The position numbers and the translations under genes were made by a program. Shown one piece after another: positions 35,622-43,838 of a DNA stretch of 64,000 bases. Origin of the DNA: an uncultured Collinsella sp. (GTDB lineage Bacteria > Actinomycetota > Coriobacteriia > Coriobacteriales > Coriobacteriaceae). The DNA is taken from positions 1-64,000 of the forward strand of contig CABUNJ010000010.1 in NCBI GenBank assembly GCA_902492935.1. Direction: 5' to 3'. The notes under the pieces are model-generated. The model saw nothing but the letters and a program-made list of their open reading frames with translations, ran no database searches and was not told where the DNA came from. Each line of letters starts with the position of its first letter. Positions within the stretch are counted from its first letter, which is position 1.

Positions 35622-35870
35622 ATGGATTCTAGCAGAGCCAAAACGTTCCAGCAGATGGCCGACGAGCTTGGCATCAGGCACAAGCTGATGTACACGCTGC
35701 GCGAGGCGTCGAGGGTGACGGGGGTGCCCTACGACACGCTGCGCATCGAGTGCAAGGCGGGCCGCCTGCGCTCGCAGCTGCCCGAGGGGCGCAAGGTGGG
35801 GCGCATGGTGCGCCCGGAATGGGTGGAGCAGTGGATCGAGGAGGGAACGCATGGCATCGAGGCTGCTTAG
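35622..35870 (+). CDS. excisionase-like helix-turn-helix protein
   Basis: 82 residues with a winged HTH of the MerR/Xis type (TLREASRVTGVPYDTLRIECKAG) and a C-terminal WVEQWIEEG helix. A perfect AAAGGAGGT precedes the ATG. It may direct excision or be an early regulator. Confidence 0.75.
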   Translation: MDSSRAKTFQQMADELGIRHKLMYTLREASRVTGVPYDTLRIECKAGRLRSQLPEGRKVGRMVRPEWVEQWIEEGTHGIEAA

Positions 35871-35991
35871 GTGCGCTGCGTACATCGCGCTCCTGTTCGC
35901 GGTGTACGCGCTCATGCCCTACGTCCTGCGGGCGATGCTGCTCGCGGCGGACGGCATCAGCGTTGTGCTCGGGATGGGGTCGGTACTGTGA
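35851..35991 (+). CDS. small membrane protein
   Basis: 46 residues that are almost entirely hydrophobic (one or two membrane passes). It has a GGAGGG ribosome site, overlaps the gene before by 20 bp and the RusA gene by 4 bp. Function unknown. Confidence 0.6.
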   Translation: MASRLLRCAAYIALLFAVYALMPYVLRAMLLAADGISVVLGMGSVL

Positions 35992-36446
35992 CCGGCAGGC
36001 GATTCGCGTTCACCGTCCCGTTTGTGGCGGGTAAGCAACGCCACAGGCTCGACCGCAGGCACGCACGGATGTACACGCCCGACGAGACCATCCGCAACGA
36101 GGCCGCCATCCGCGAAGCGGCGCTCGGTGCCATGCGGGAGGCGTACCCGAATCTCGAGGGGCCGCTGTTCCCGTTCAGGGTGCCCGCCGCGGTGCGCATC
36201 GACGTGTACGATTCGCTGCCCAAATCGAGGCCGAAGCGCACCGTGTCGGAGCCGAACACGTTCAAGCCGGACGCGGACAACATCGCAAAGCTGGTGATGG
36301 ACGGGATGAACGGGGCGGTCTGGGGCGACGACAGCCAGGTGGCCGAGGTCCACGTGGTCAAGTGGCCCCGTCGGCGCGGAATCGAACCGCACATGGACAT
36401 ACAGGTATATCGCGGCTGGGCAGACCCAGCCGAAGAGAAAAAGTAG
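35988..36446 (+). CDS. RusA-family Holliday junction resolvase
   Basis: 152 residues from a GTG start. The motif KPDADNIAKLVMDGMNG with the later WGDDSQV carries the metal-binding Asp residues of RusA. It cuts four-way junctions made by phage recombination, fitting the Bet annealase downstream. Confidence 0.9.
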   Translation: MTGRRFAFTVPFVAGKQRHRLDRRHARMYTPDETIRNEAAIREAALGAMREAYPNLEGPLFPFRVPAAVRIDVYDSLPKSRPKRTVSEPNTFKPDADNIAKLVMDGMNGAVWGDDSQVAEVHVVKWPRRRGIEPHMDIQVYRGWADPAEEKK

Positions 36447-36461
36447 AAACGGAGACATGAA

Positions 36462-36758
36462 ATGAAGCGAAAGGCATTCAAGGAGCTCATGAGGCAGGCC
36501 GTGGGCAACGTCCTCATCAACACGGAGCTCAACGCCGAGACGCTTGAGCGCGACGTAGACCCGGCGGTGCTCCGCGGCGTCGCCTACGGCATGGCAGTCG
36601 CGCCCGTGCTGATGGACGAGGAGCCCATCGAGTTAAGCTGCGACTTCTTGGCCGTCATCATCGCGTACGGCAAGAAGTGCGAGGACACCTACGCCGAGAA
36701 TGGCGCCGTCGCCACTATCTCCAAGCTCTACGGATGCGAGGTGAGCGTCGATGAGTAA
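36462..36758 (+). CDS. early phage protein of unknown function
   Basis: 98 residues, acidic, probably helical, no recognised domain. It overlaps the Bet gene by 8 bp, so it is likely coupled to recombination. Confidence 0.65.
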   Translation: MKRKAFKELMRQAVGNVLINTELNAETLERDVDPAVLRGVAYGMAVAPVLMDEEPIELSCDFLAVIIAYGKKCEDTYAENGAVATISKLYGCEVSVDE

Positions 36759-37650
36759 CGAAATCATCGAGTTCAAGGACGATGCGGGCATGCCCGTCAA
36801 GTTCACCTCGCAGGACATCCGCGAGCGGCTGTGCCCCAACGCGACCGAAAGCGAGCTGGCGCTGTGCGTGGAGCTTTGCAACCGCCAGCATCTCAACCCG
36901 TTCACGCAGGATGTCTACCTCGTCAAGTACGGCAATGCCCCGGCGAGCATCATCACGAACTACCAGGTGTTCAACCGCCGCGCGAACAAGCAGCCGAACT
37001 ACGGCGGCATCGACAGCGGCGTCGTGGTGCTCCGCGACGGCGAGGTCGTCAAGAAGAAGGGCTCGGCCGTCTACAAGATAATCGGCGAGCAGCTCATCGG
37101 CGGATGGGCCGAGGTCAAGTTCACGGACGGCAAGATACCGGCCTACGCCGAGCTGGCGCTCACCGACTACAGCACCGGCAAGAGCAACTGGGCGAAGATG
37201 CCCGGCGTCATGATCGACAAGTGTGCCAAGGCCGCTGCGTGGCGCCTCGCCTACCCGGGCGAGTTCCGCGGGATGTACACGGGCGAGGAGATGGACCAGA
37301 AGGTCGAGCGCGACATGCGCGCAGATTCTCAGACCATCGAGGCCGAGAGCGTCGAGCCCGTGGTCGACCTGCAGCCCGTGCGCGACCTGTTCAAGCCTTT
37401 CATGGCGGCGACCGGGCTCGACAGCGCCGGTGCCATGGCCGCCATTTGTGCCGCCGTGGGCTGCACGTCGGGCTCCATGCACGACATGACGCTCATGCAG
37501 GCGCGCCGCGCGGCCTCGTGGATGGAGGAGGAGATCGCGGCCCGCAAGGCGCAACCCGAGCCCGCCGCCCCCGAGCCGGAGCCCGCGCCCGTCTATGAGC
37601 CCGCGCCCGCCGAGTATGCGACCGACGACGACCTGCTGGGAGGCTTCTAA
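36751..37650 (+). CDS. bet: Bet/RecT-family single-strand annealing protein
   Basis: 299 residues. The Bet core is at about 10-190 (LNPFTQDVYLVKYG, ITNYQVFNRRANK and GVMIDKCAKAAAWRLAYP are characteristic), followed by a Pro/Glu/Ala-rich tail. It pairs complementary strands in replication or circularisation. No exonuclease partner is visible nearby. Confidence 0.93.
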   Translation: MSNEIIEFKDDAGMPVKFTSQDIRERLCPNATESELALCVELCNRQHLNPFTQDVYLVKYGNAPASIITNYQVFNRRANKQPNYGGIDSGVVVLRDGEVVKKKGSAVYKIIGEQLIGGWAEVKFTDGKIPAYAELALTDYSTGKSNWAKMPGVMIDKCAKAAAWRLAYPGEFRGMYTGEEMDQKVERDMRADSQTIEAESVEPVVDLQPVRDLFKPFMAATGLDSAGAMAAICAAVGCTSGSMHDMTLMQARRAASWMEEEIAARKAQPEPAAPEPEPAPVYEPAPAEYATDDDLLGGF

Positions 37651-38636
37651 TGGCAGACGAGGTTTTGGCGGTCGAGGCCGTGCCGCTCGAGGAGGACTTC
37701 GACACGCTGGTGGCGTCGCTCGCCATCGACGACACGCTCGAGGACAAGCTGGCGCGCCTCAAGAAGAACGTCGATGAGAAGCTGGCGGACTACGTGGACG
37801 TCAAGCGCATCGAGAAGGACGAGGACTTCAAGGCGGCGAAGAAGTACCGCGCGGCGGTCAACGACGTGAAGAAGCCCATCGAGGCGCAGCGCAAGGCCGC
37901 GAAGAAGAAGTACAGCGACCTGCTCAAGACGTTCGACAAGACCATCGGCGAGATCACGGCGCCCATCGACGCGCTCTCCGATGAGTACAAGGCCGAGATC
38001 GACCGCTACGACGGCGAGTGCAGGACCCGCCGACTCACCGCGCTCAAGGGCCACTACTACGACCTCGCGGGCGAGATGGGGCCGCTGGTGCCATACGAGC
38101 GCATCGCCGACGACAGGTGGCTCAACGCGAGCTTCGGCGAGGTCAAGGCCAAGAACATCATCGAGCGCCGCGTGGGCGAGCTGCTGCACCAGTTCAAGTT
38201 CGTCAACGGGCTCGACTACGCCGACGAGGACGAGAAGGCGTGGGCTGTGGCGTGGTGGACGAGGACGCTGCCGATGGACTCGGGCGAGGTGGCGGCGGCT
38301 GTCGCCGCGCACCGCGAGGAGGTCGCCAAGGCCGCCGCGCTCGTGTCGACCTACGAGCAGGCGACGGCGCCCTCACCAGAGCCCGCACCGGAGCCCGAGC
38401 CGCTGCCGCTCGACCCCGAGCCGGTGCCCGTCGAGGAACCTGAGCCGCCCTTGGGCGTGCCGAGGTGTGTGCGGGTGGTCCCGTCGCGCCCCGAGCCGGA
38501 TGTGGCCGAGGATGCGGCCCCAGCACCGCAGAGGGGCTACCGCGTGGTCATCGAGTGCGCCACGGCAGACGAGCTGCGTCGCGTGAGGGCCGTCATGGTC
38601 GACAACGACATTCACGGATACGTCGAGAGGATGTAG
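37650..38636 (+). CDS. DUF1351 phage protein
   Basis: 328 residues. The N-terminal 200 are charged and helical (coiled coil near 30-110), matching DUF1351 proteins that accompany Bet/RecT; the middle is a Pro/Glu-rich linker and the last 50 residues form a separate small domain. Starts on the Bet stop (TAATG). Confidence 0.8.
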   Translation: MADEVLAVEAVPLEEDFDTLVASLAIDDTLEDKLARLKKNVDEKLADYVDVKRIEKDEDFKAAKKYRAAVNDVKKPIEAQRKAAKKKYSDLLKTFDKTIGEITAPIDALSDEYKAEIDRYDGECRTRRLTALKGHYYDLAGEMGPLVPYERIADDRWLNASFGEVKAKNIIERRVGELLHQFKFVNGLDYADEDEKAWAVAWWTRTLPMDSGEVAAAVAAHREEVAKAAALVSTYEQATAPSPEPAPEPEPLPLDPEPVPVEEPEPPLGVPRCVRVVPSRPEPDVAEDAAPAPQRGYRVVIECATADELRRVRAVMVDNDIHGYVERM

Positions 38637-38639
38637 GAC

Positions 38640-38981
38640 ATGGGAGAGAGCAAACTGCCGCCGACACGAACGCCAGAGCAGCGCAAGGAGGCGATGGCGA
38701 AGGCCGTCCACACGCGCCGCGAGCGCGCCGCGTTCAAGGCCGCCTGCAAGGCGGGCAACATCCCGCCCGAGGCGGCCATCGAGGCGCCCATCGCGCAGAG
38801 GCTCAAGGTCGAGGAGTTCGCCCGCTCGTTCCCGGGCATCGGCACGGTCAAGGCGAAGGTGATCGTCAAGGCGCTTGACATCCCCGATGGTCGCCGCGTG
38901 AGCGGCCTGGGCTACATGCAGGGGCCGCGCCTTGTCGCGTTTATCAAGAACAACATGACCGCGAAGGAGGACGGGCAGTGA
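38640..38981 (+). CDS. actinobacterial IHF (mIHF)-like DNA-binding protein
   Basis: 113 residues. The layout matches mycobacterial integration host factor: TPEQRKEAMAKAVHTRRERA at the start, then LKVEEFARSFPGIGTVKAKVI, a helix-hairpin-helix-like PGIG motif, and DGRRVSGLGYMQGPRL. mIHF bends DNA and assists L5-type integration. A phage copy could serve integration, origin architecture or packaging. Confidence 0.75.
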   Translation: MGESKLPPTRTPEQRKEAMAKAVHTRRERAAFKAACKAGNIPPEAAIEAPIAQRLKVEEFARSFPGIGTVKAKVIVKALDIPDGRRVSGLGYMQGPRLVAFIKNNMTAKEDGQ

Positions 38982-39454
38982 GCATCAACCGAGTGAACAT
39001 CAGCGGCAACCTGACCCGCGACCCCGAGCTGCGCGCCACCGCCGGCGGGACGCAGGTCCTGTCCTTCGGCGTGGCGGTAAACGACCGCCGCCGCAACGCG
39101 CAGACGGGCGAGTGGGAGGACTACCCCAACTTCGTCGACTGCACCATGTTCGGCAACCGCGCCGAGGCCGTTGGGCGATTCCTTGCCAAGGGAATGAAGG
39201 TCGCCATCGAGGGCAAGCTGCGCTACAGCTCATGGGAGCGCGACGGCCAGAAGCGCTCGAAGCTCGAGGTGATAGTCGACGAGATCGAGCTCATGGTGCG
39301 CCGCGAGGGGCAGACGCAGGCCCAGCCGCAGCAGAGCCTCGCGGACACGGTGCCCGCGCAGCCACAGGCGCAGGCCGCGCCGCAGTGGAGCGCCCAGCAG
39401 GCCTACGCCGCGGCCCCGCAGTCCGAGTTCTATGACGAGGACGTGCCGTTCTGA
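38978..39454 (+). CDS. ssb: single-stranded DNA-binding protein
   Basis: 158 residues. The OB fold starts NRVNISGNLTRDPELRAT and includes FGNRAEAVGRFLAKG. The Gln/Ala linker ends in YDEDVPF, the acidic DDxPF-type tail used to recruit partners. Overlaps the mIHF-like gene by 4 bp. Confidence 0.95.
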   Translation: MSINRVNISGNLTRDPELRATAGGTQVLSFGVAVNDRRRNAQTGEWEDYPNFVDCTMFGNRAEAVGRFLAKGMKVAIEGKLRYSSWERDGQKRSKLEVIVDEIELMVRREGQTQAQPQQSLADTVPAQPQAQAAPQWSAQQAYAAAPQSEFYDEDVPF

Positions 39455-39564
39455 TGAGGCACGTACCCGACATCATCCGCGACCACTGGGAGGCGGCCCT
39501 GTTCGCCGCCTCCTTCTCCGCGGGTTTCCTGTTCTTCTCTTCGCTTTTATGGGGGTGGTTCTGA
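39454..39564 (+). CDS. small membrane protein
   Basis: 36 residues with one hydrophobic helix rich in Phe. It is linked by TGATG to ssb and to the next gene, without a strong ribosome site of its own. Confidence 0.45.
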   Translation: MRHVPDIIRDHWEAALFAASFSAGFLFFSSLLWGWF

Positions 39565-40520
39565 TGGCCAACGACTTCACGGTTTTCGCCAGCTCGATAG
39601 CCGAGCTTTACGACGATTACGACCCGAACGACCCCGAGGACATGAGGGAGCGCATGATGCTCGCGGACGCGGTGCTCATGTACGGCCTCCACGGGGTCGA
39701 GATCGAGTTGCCCAAGAGCGTCAAGAGGGCCTTCAAGGGACTCAAGAACGCCATCGACAACTCCAAGAACAAGCGAGAGCAGGCCAAGAAGGGCGGCAGG
39801 CCCCGCAAGGCCAAGGCCGAGCCGGAGCCCGAACCCGAGTCTGAGCAAAAAACAGAAACCGAGGTTTCCGAAAGTGGAAACCAAGGTTTTGAAAACGGGA
39901 AACCTAGGTTTTCAGAACCCGAAACCGAGGTTTCCGAAAGTGAAAACCAAGGTTTTGAAAACGGGAAACCTAGGTTTTCAGAACCCGAAACCGAGGTTTC
40001 CGAAAGTGAAAACCCTAACCTAGCCTGTCCTAGCTTAGCTTTACCTAGCCTAGCTTGTGTTGATGGTGCGCGCGGCGGCGACGCCGACGGCTTCGTTCCG
40101 CCGACCCTGGACGAGTGCCGCGCGTACTTCGCCGCCAACTGCATCAGCGGCGACCCCGACAAGTTCTGGGCGCACTACGAGTCGCAGGGCTGGATCCGCT
40201 CGAACGGGATTCCCGTGGCCTCGCTCAAGGCCGCGGCGATGCTGTGGAACGGCAACCAGAAACGCCTCGATGCCGAGGCCCATGCCCGCGGCAAGCCGAC
40301 TGATGCCGAGATTCAGGCCGCCACGTTCAAGCCGACGAGGACGCCCGAGCAGACGAGGGCGGAGCTCGAGCGCAGGTGGCGCGAGGAACATCCGGGCATC
40401 GACCCGGCGAAGGTGAAGGCCCCGAGGGGGACGACCGCCGACCCGGTGGCGCTCAAGGCGTACCAGGACGCGCGGCGCCTGCTGGACGCGAGGGCCGCGT
40501 GCGAGAGGAGGGCGTCATGA
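39564..40520 (+). CDS. phage replication protein with internal iterons (DUF6291-like N-terminus)
   Basis: 318 residues. The first 85 resemble DUF6291 (acidic, with NSKNKREQAKKGGRPRK near the end). A repeated segment (about 95-152) encodes 22-residue units with SEPETEVSES. A C-terminal region (about 175-240; FWAHYESQGWIRSNG, LKAAAMLWN) is common in phage replication proteins. The iteron array inside the gene resembles lambda O. No helicase or loader gene is seen near it. Confidence 0.7.
   Translation: MANDFTVFASSIAELYDDYDPNDPEDMRERMMLADAVLMYGLHGVEIELPKSVKRAFKGLKNAIDNSKNKREQAKKGGRPRKAKAEPEPEPESEQKTETEVSESGNQGFENGKPRFSEPETEVSESENQGFENGKPRFSEPETEVSESENPNLACPSLALPSLACVDGARGGDADGFVPPTLDECRAYFAANCISGDPDKFWAHYESQGWIRSNGIPVASLKAAAMLWNGNQKRLDAEAHARGKPTDAEIQAATFKPTRTPEQTRAELERRWREEHPGIDPAKVKAPRGTTADPVALKAYQDARRLLDARAACERRAS
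39856..39999. other. seven iterons, probable phage replication origin
   Basis: The 12-bp palindrome AAACCNAGGTTT occurs seven times at 39856, 39878, 39900, 39922, 39944, 39966 and 39988, always exactly 22 bp apart. It is AT-rich against a GC-rich background and is followed by an AT-richer tract with CCTAGC words (40,005-40,060). Identical phasing puts every site on one DNA face, as expected for initiator binding. Confidence 0.8.
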
Positions 40521-40759
40521 GCATGGACGACGAGAGGAGCGAGAACATGGGCAGACCGAAGGGGTCCGCGAGCATCTACGACGAGGGGCCGCGCAGCGCC
40601 CGCTGCGAGACGTGCGGGTTCTGCGCCGTGAGCGAGGCGGTCATGACGGCGTCTGGCGAGGGCCGCAAGCGGTACACGTGCATGCGCTGCCCCGACTTCG
40701 TGCACGCCACGCAGGGGCTCGCGAGGTGCAACTACTGGGAGGCGCGACATGAGGGCTGA
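40517..40759 (+). CDS. Cys-rich small protein
   Basis: 80 residues with two CxxC pairs and further Cys (CETCGFC, CMRCPDF), likely one zinc knuckle. Overlaps its neighbours by 4 and 11 bp. Function unknown. Confidence 0.6.
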   Translation: MSMDDERSENMGRPKGSASIYDEGPRSARCETCGFCAVSEAVMTASGEGRKRYTCMRCPDFVHATQGLARCNYWEARHEG

Positions 40760-40982
40760 GTCGCTGGACAGGCGCGGGGGCTACGTGCTCGCGTGCGGGC
40801 AGTGCGGCAGGCGGTTCCGCACGGCGTACAGGAACCAGAGGTACTGCTGCGGGTGGTGCGAGAACGTGGCGCGAAGGGACGCGAGCAAGCGGCCCGTGGA
40901 CGTGTACCTCGGAACGAGGAGCGAGTCGGGCCGAGAGGTCAACGCCATGCGTGCGGCGCTGGCGGAAGGGAGGCGCATCTGA
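40749..40982 (+). CDS. zinc-ribbon small protein
   Basis: 77 residues. CGQCGRRF and YCCGWCENVARRD form a four-Cys zinc site followed by a basic stretch, as in small phage DNA- or RNA-binding proteins. Its stop overlaps the next ATG. Confidence 0.6.
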   Translation: MRAESLDRRGGYVLACGQCGRRFRTAYRNQRYCCGWCENVARRDASKRPVDVYLGTRSESGREVNAMRAALAEGRRI

Positions 40983-41284
40983 TGCGCGACGGATACAAGT
41001 TCGAGTTCGGGGCGCTCGATGAGCCGGACGCACCCAAGGTGCAGGCGCTCAAGCCGCTCGAGGAGGCGGCCGAGGTATACGGCGCTTGGCAGGACTGCGA
41101 CGACATGCGCCTCAGCCCGATCATGACGGCGCGCAGGGAGTACCGCCAGAACCTTATCGACGAGTGCATGGACGTGGTCCAGGCGGTCGTCAGCCTGCTC
41201 GACGCCGAGGGGTTCACGCAGGAGGACGTGGACGCGGCAATCGAGCGCTGCAACGAGAGGAACCGAGAGAGGGGACGTTTGTGA
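40982..41284 (+). CDS. MazG-like nucleotide pyrophosphohydrolase
   Basis: 100 residues. The helical EEAAEVYGAW and RQNLIDECMDVVQAVVSLL segments carry the ExxE and ExxD metal sites of MazG/dUTPase-like proteins. It may cleanse or remodel nucleotide pools during infection. Confidence 0.65.
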   Translation: MRDGYKFEFGALDEPDAPKVQALKPLEEAAEVYGAWQDCDDMRLSPIMTARREYRQNLIDECMDVVQAVVSLLDAEGFTQEDVDAAIERCNERNRERGRL

Positions 41285-41592
41285 TGGAGACTTTGGATCA
41301 GATCAAGGCAGACGCGGTCGAGGTGTTCCATTTCGACCGCGAGTGCAGGCCGCAGGACAGGGCGCACGCCTATCTGGGGAAGTACCGCGTCAGGCGCGAC
41401 TACAACGACACGGCGATGCAGGTCGCGGTGACCGACATGATCGAGCGCGCCTACGAGGCGGGAAGGGCGGAGGTCGCCGACGCGAACCTCGTGCAGAACC
41501 TGCGCCGCCAGCTGACGAGCATCGAGGCGACCGTCGGGGATGCCATCGACCTGCTCGACGAGGGCGTAGGGGGGGCGGACTGCGATGAGTGA
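41284..41592 (+). CDS. small helical phage protein
   Basis: 102 residues, acidic, helical, no recognised motif. It overlaps the MazG-like stop by 1 bp and the next gene by 8 bp. Confidence 0.6.
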   Translation: METLDQIKADAVEVFHFDRECRPQDRAHAYLGKYRVRRDYNDTAMQVAVTDMIERAYEAGRAEVADANLVQNLRRQLTSIEATVGDAIDLLDEGVGGADCDE

Positions 41593-41890
41593 CTCGAGGG
41601 TCGGCGGCTACCCGATGGGGGTGACGGACGCCGCCATTGAGCGTCACTTCGGCGGGGCCTGCGAGCCCAGGATGTGCGGGAACTGCAGGCACTTCTGCGG
41701 CAGCGACATCCACGTCGACTACGGCTACTGCCACCTCGAGTTCGAGCGCGCCTTCGACGCTGAGGCACCGGAGCGCAAGGAGGGCTTTTGGCGGCTGGCG
41801 AAGTGGGCCGCGGCCTGGCTCATGCGAAACCTGCTGTACTGCGAGGACGAGTGCGACGAGTGCCGCGACTACGAGGAGTTTGGGCTATGA
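41585..41890 (+). CDS. Cys-rich phage protein
   Basis: 101 residues. Two Cys clusters (CEPRMCGNCRHFC and CEDECDECRDY) suggest a zinc site around an aromatic, hydrophobic middle. Function unknown. Confidence 0.6.
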   Translation: MSDSRVGGYPMGVTDAAIERHFGGACEPRMCGNCRHFCGSDIHVDYGYCHLEFERAFDAEAPERKEGFWRLAKWAAAWLMRNLLYCEDECDECRDYEEFGL

Positions 41891-42282
41891 GTATCGAATT
41901 GCCGAAAGACGCCGAAGGTCGAGAGATTCCGCTAGATACCAAGGTTCTATACGACAGGCATGGCGATGTTTACGAAGTCGCTTGCTATGTCTATGCGGTG
42001 CGTCAGACCATTTCAAGGCGCATTTGGGATGCGAAGATGCTAGACGGCACAATCCGCTACACGGCAAGCCTTTACCTCACCCCGCCCGACAGCTGGGAGA
42101 AGTTGGAAGAGGACTTGGGCAGAGGTGCGGACGCGCTGAATTACGAAGCCTGCGCCTATTTCGGCAAGAGTGCATGCGACTGTTCATCGTGCGTCGCCGA
42201 CAAAGGAGAAACCTGCGAAAGGGTTGCCATGCGCGACATCGCCGACCGCATCCGCAAGCTGAGGGGTGAGGGCGATGCCTAG
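41887..42282 (+). CDS. phage protein with C-terminal Cys cluster
   Basis: 131 residues: a beta-rich first half (LDTKVLYDRHGDVYEVACYVY) and a Cys cluster (CDCSSC) near 99-105. From here to about 42,900 GC content is lower than in the flanks, hinting at a recently acquired block. Confidence 0.6.
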   Translation: MSIELPKDAEGREIPLDTKVLYDRHGDVYEVACYVYAVRQTISRRIWDAKMLDGTIRYTASLYLTPPDSWEKLEEDLGRGADALNYEACAYFGKSACDCSSCVADKGETCERVAMRDIADRIRKLRGEGDA

Positions 42283-42463
42283 CGATTGTCCCTACTGCGG
42301 AAAGCCGCATTTCAACTTCGGCGATGACGAAGAGGGAGTCGAGATGTGGATAAATGAGCCAAATGACGGCGAGTATGTCATTGTTGCCGACCCGCCGTTC
42401 GCGTGGAGCACTCCGATTAACTTCTGCCCGTTCTGCGGGCGCAAGCTGAAGGAGGACGAATGA
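42275..42463 (+). CDS. zinc-ribbon small protein
   Basis: 62 residues. CPYCGKP at the start and CPFCGRKL at the end form a split four-Cys ribbon. Similar in build to Lar proteins but with a longer spacer. Confidence 0.6.
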   Translation: MPSDCPYCGKPHFNFGDDEEGVEMWINEPNDGEYVIVADPPFAWSTPINFCPFCGRKLKEDE

Positions 42464-42717
42464 ACATGACACCCTGCTTCATTTCAGAAATGCCCGGGGA
42501 AAAGACGAAAGCGCTGCTTGTCGGCTTCTACCAGAAAGCATGGACGCATGACGCATCGCCTCTAATCGGTGGATTTCCAGCCGGGCAAATCGCGTATCCA
42601 GTCGCGGTCGTGCTGCTCGAATCGGGCGACGTTGTGACCGTAAATGCCGAAGCTGTGACGATCGACGCGCCAGAAGAAATGTTTAGGCAGTACGCATGGA
42701 TAGGTAGTGAGGACTGA
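42460..42717 (+). CDS. small phage protein
   Basis: 85 residues, beta-rich (IAYPVAVVLLESGDVVTVNAE), no Cys cluster. Sits between two zinc-ribbon genes with 4-bp and 1-bp overlaps. Not recognised. Confidence 0.55.
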   Translation: MNMTPCFISEMPGEKTKALLVGFYQKAWTHDASPLIGGFPAGQIAYPVAVVLLESGDVVTVNAEAVTIDAPEEMFRQYAWIGSED

Positions 42718-42905
42718 TGGACGAAACCGAGCTGAAACCCTGTCCGTTCTGCGGTGGCGATGCTGAGATGCAGCAGGGCAAGTATCAAGGTCTGCGCACC
42801 TTCTACGTGAGCTGCTCGGGATGCGGCGCACGGACGGACCTAGAGTACGCCGAGGAGTTCGCCGCAGATCTATGGAACGGAAGGGTTGAGTCAAATGGTG
42901 ACTGA
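42717..42905 (+). CDS. Lar-type restriction alleviation protein
   Basis: 62 residues. LKPCPFCGGDAEM, then CSGCGARTD and a closing LWNGR match the Lar family, whose Rac-prophage founder weakens type I restriction. Restriction alleviation is assigned by family only. Confidence 0.75.
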   Translation: MDETELKPCPFCGGDAEMQQGKYQGLRTFYVSCSGCGARTDLEYAEEFAADLWNGRVESNGD

Positions 42906-43269
42906 CGAAGAGCGGCGCGAGGCGATAGAGAATCTGCGTTGCCTATCCTACATGAACCGCGTCCGCTACAAAGAAGAGTTCTATGAACTGCTGGACGAGA
43001 CGGTAATGGAACCCGACACCGGATACCACGAGATGAACGATGTGTTCGAGCGTATTGCCGACCTAATCGACCGCCCGACGTGCCTCGACCTTGTCGAGCA
43101 CAAGCAGGATCCGTTCATCCCGGGCAAGCGGATGGTCGACGGCTACTTCCGCTGCTCCGACTGCGGATGGGATGGACAGATCTGGGAACATATCGGCTTT
43201 GGGGACATGCTGGCGTATGAGGCCGTCCATTGCCCGAAGTGCGGGGCGATAATCAAGCGCCGTGCGTGA
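42895..43269 (+). CDS. zinc-ribbon phage protein
   Basis: 124 residues: a helical N-terminal half and a C-terminal ribbon (CSDCGWDG ... CPKCGAII). ATG 42895 is 9 nt after GGAAGGG and overlaps the Lar gene by 11 bp. Confidence 0.6.
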   Translation: MVTDEERREAIENLRCLSYMNRVRYKEEFYELLDETVMEPDTGYHEMNDVFERIADLIDRPTCLDLVEHKQDPFIPGKRMVDGYFRCSDCGWDGQIWEHIGFGDMLAYEAVHCPKCGAIIKRRA

Positions 43270-43328
43270 GGTGGTCCTCGGCGCTTGGTATGGTAACCGA
43301 AGCAAACCGAGCTTTATGGGGTATGCGA

Positions 43329-43757
43329 ATGGCGTGTAGGCCACCTGTAGGAGATGGGCCAAAAGGCCCATCCACAAAGTCAACACATCCGTTGAGGGAC
43401 GAGTGGGCGCTCCGGAAGGGGCGCTCCTCTTACGTCCTGTGGACGGACGAGATGATAAGGCGGATGCAGGCGCACCCGGAGCGGACGGCGGCGGAGATCG
43501 CGGCGGACCTCAGGGTGACGCCGAGCGCCGTGAGGCACGCGCGGCAGCGGTACGGGCGCTTCTCGACCGGAACGGACGGGCTGTGCATCGTGTGCGACGC
43601 GCGGCCCGTGTTCGACACGTCGGCGCAGGCGAAGAAGTGGAGGCTGTGCAAGGGGTGCTATCTGGCGGAGCGGAAGAGACGGCTCGAGGAAGAGGCGGAG
43701 AGCAACCGCATACGACAGGCCGCGCGCAGACGGCAGAAGCTGGACGGAGACGTTTGA
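43329..43757 (+). CDS. HTH and zinc-ribbon DNA-binding protein
   Basis: About 142 residues; the start is uncertain (ATG 43329 after GGGG; ATG 43290 or TTG 43392 are alternatives). A WTDEMIRRMQ...TAAEIAADLRVTPSAVRHARQRYG helix-turn-helix is followed by CIVCDARPVF...CKGCYL and a basic, coiled tail. It is the last early gene before the terminator and could act as a late regulator. A GATGGGCC/GGCCCATC hairpin (43,353-43,372) lies in its 5' part. Confidence 0.6.
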   Translation: MACRPPVGDGPKGPSTKSTHPLRDEWALRKGRSSYVLWTDEMIRRMQAHPERTAAEIAADLRVTPSAVRHARQRYGRFSTGTDGLCIVCDARPVFDTSAQAKKWRLCKGCYLAERKRRLEEEAESNRIRQAARRRQKLDGDV

Positions 43758-43806
43758 GAGGCTGGCCGAGGTGATCAGAATCAAGTCGACTAAGGTCGAG
43801 TAGCCG

Positions 43807-43833
43807 AAAGGCCCCGGGAAACCGGGGCCTTTT
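43807..43833 (+). terminator. strong terminator between early and late genes
   Basis: An 11-bp perfect stem (43807-43817 with 43822-43832) capped by a GAAA tetraloop and ended by TTTT. It separates early transcription from the terminase genes. Confidence 0.85.
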
Positions 43834-43838
43834 CGTTA

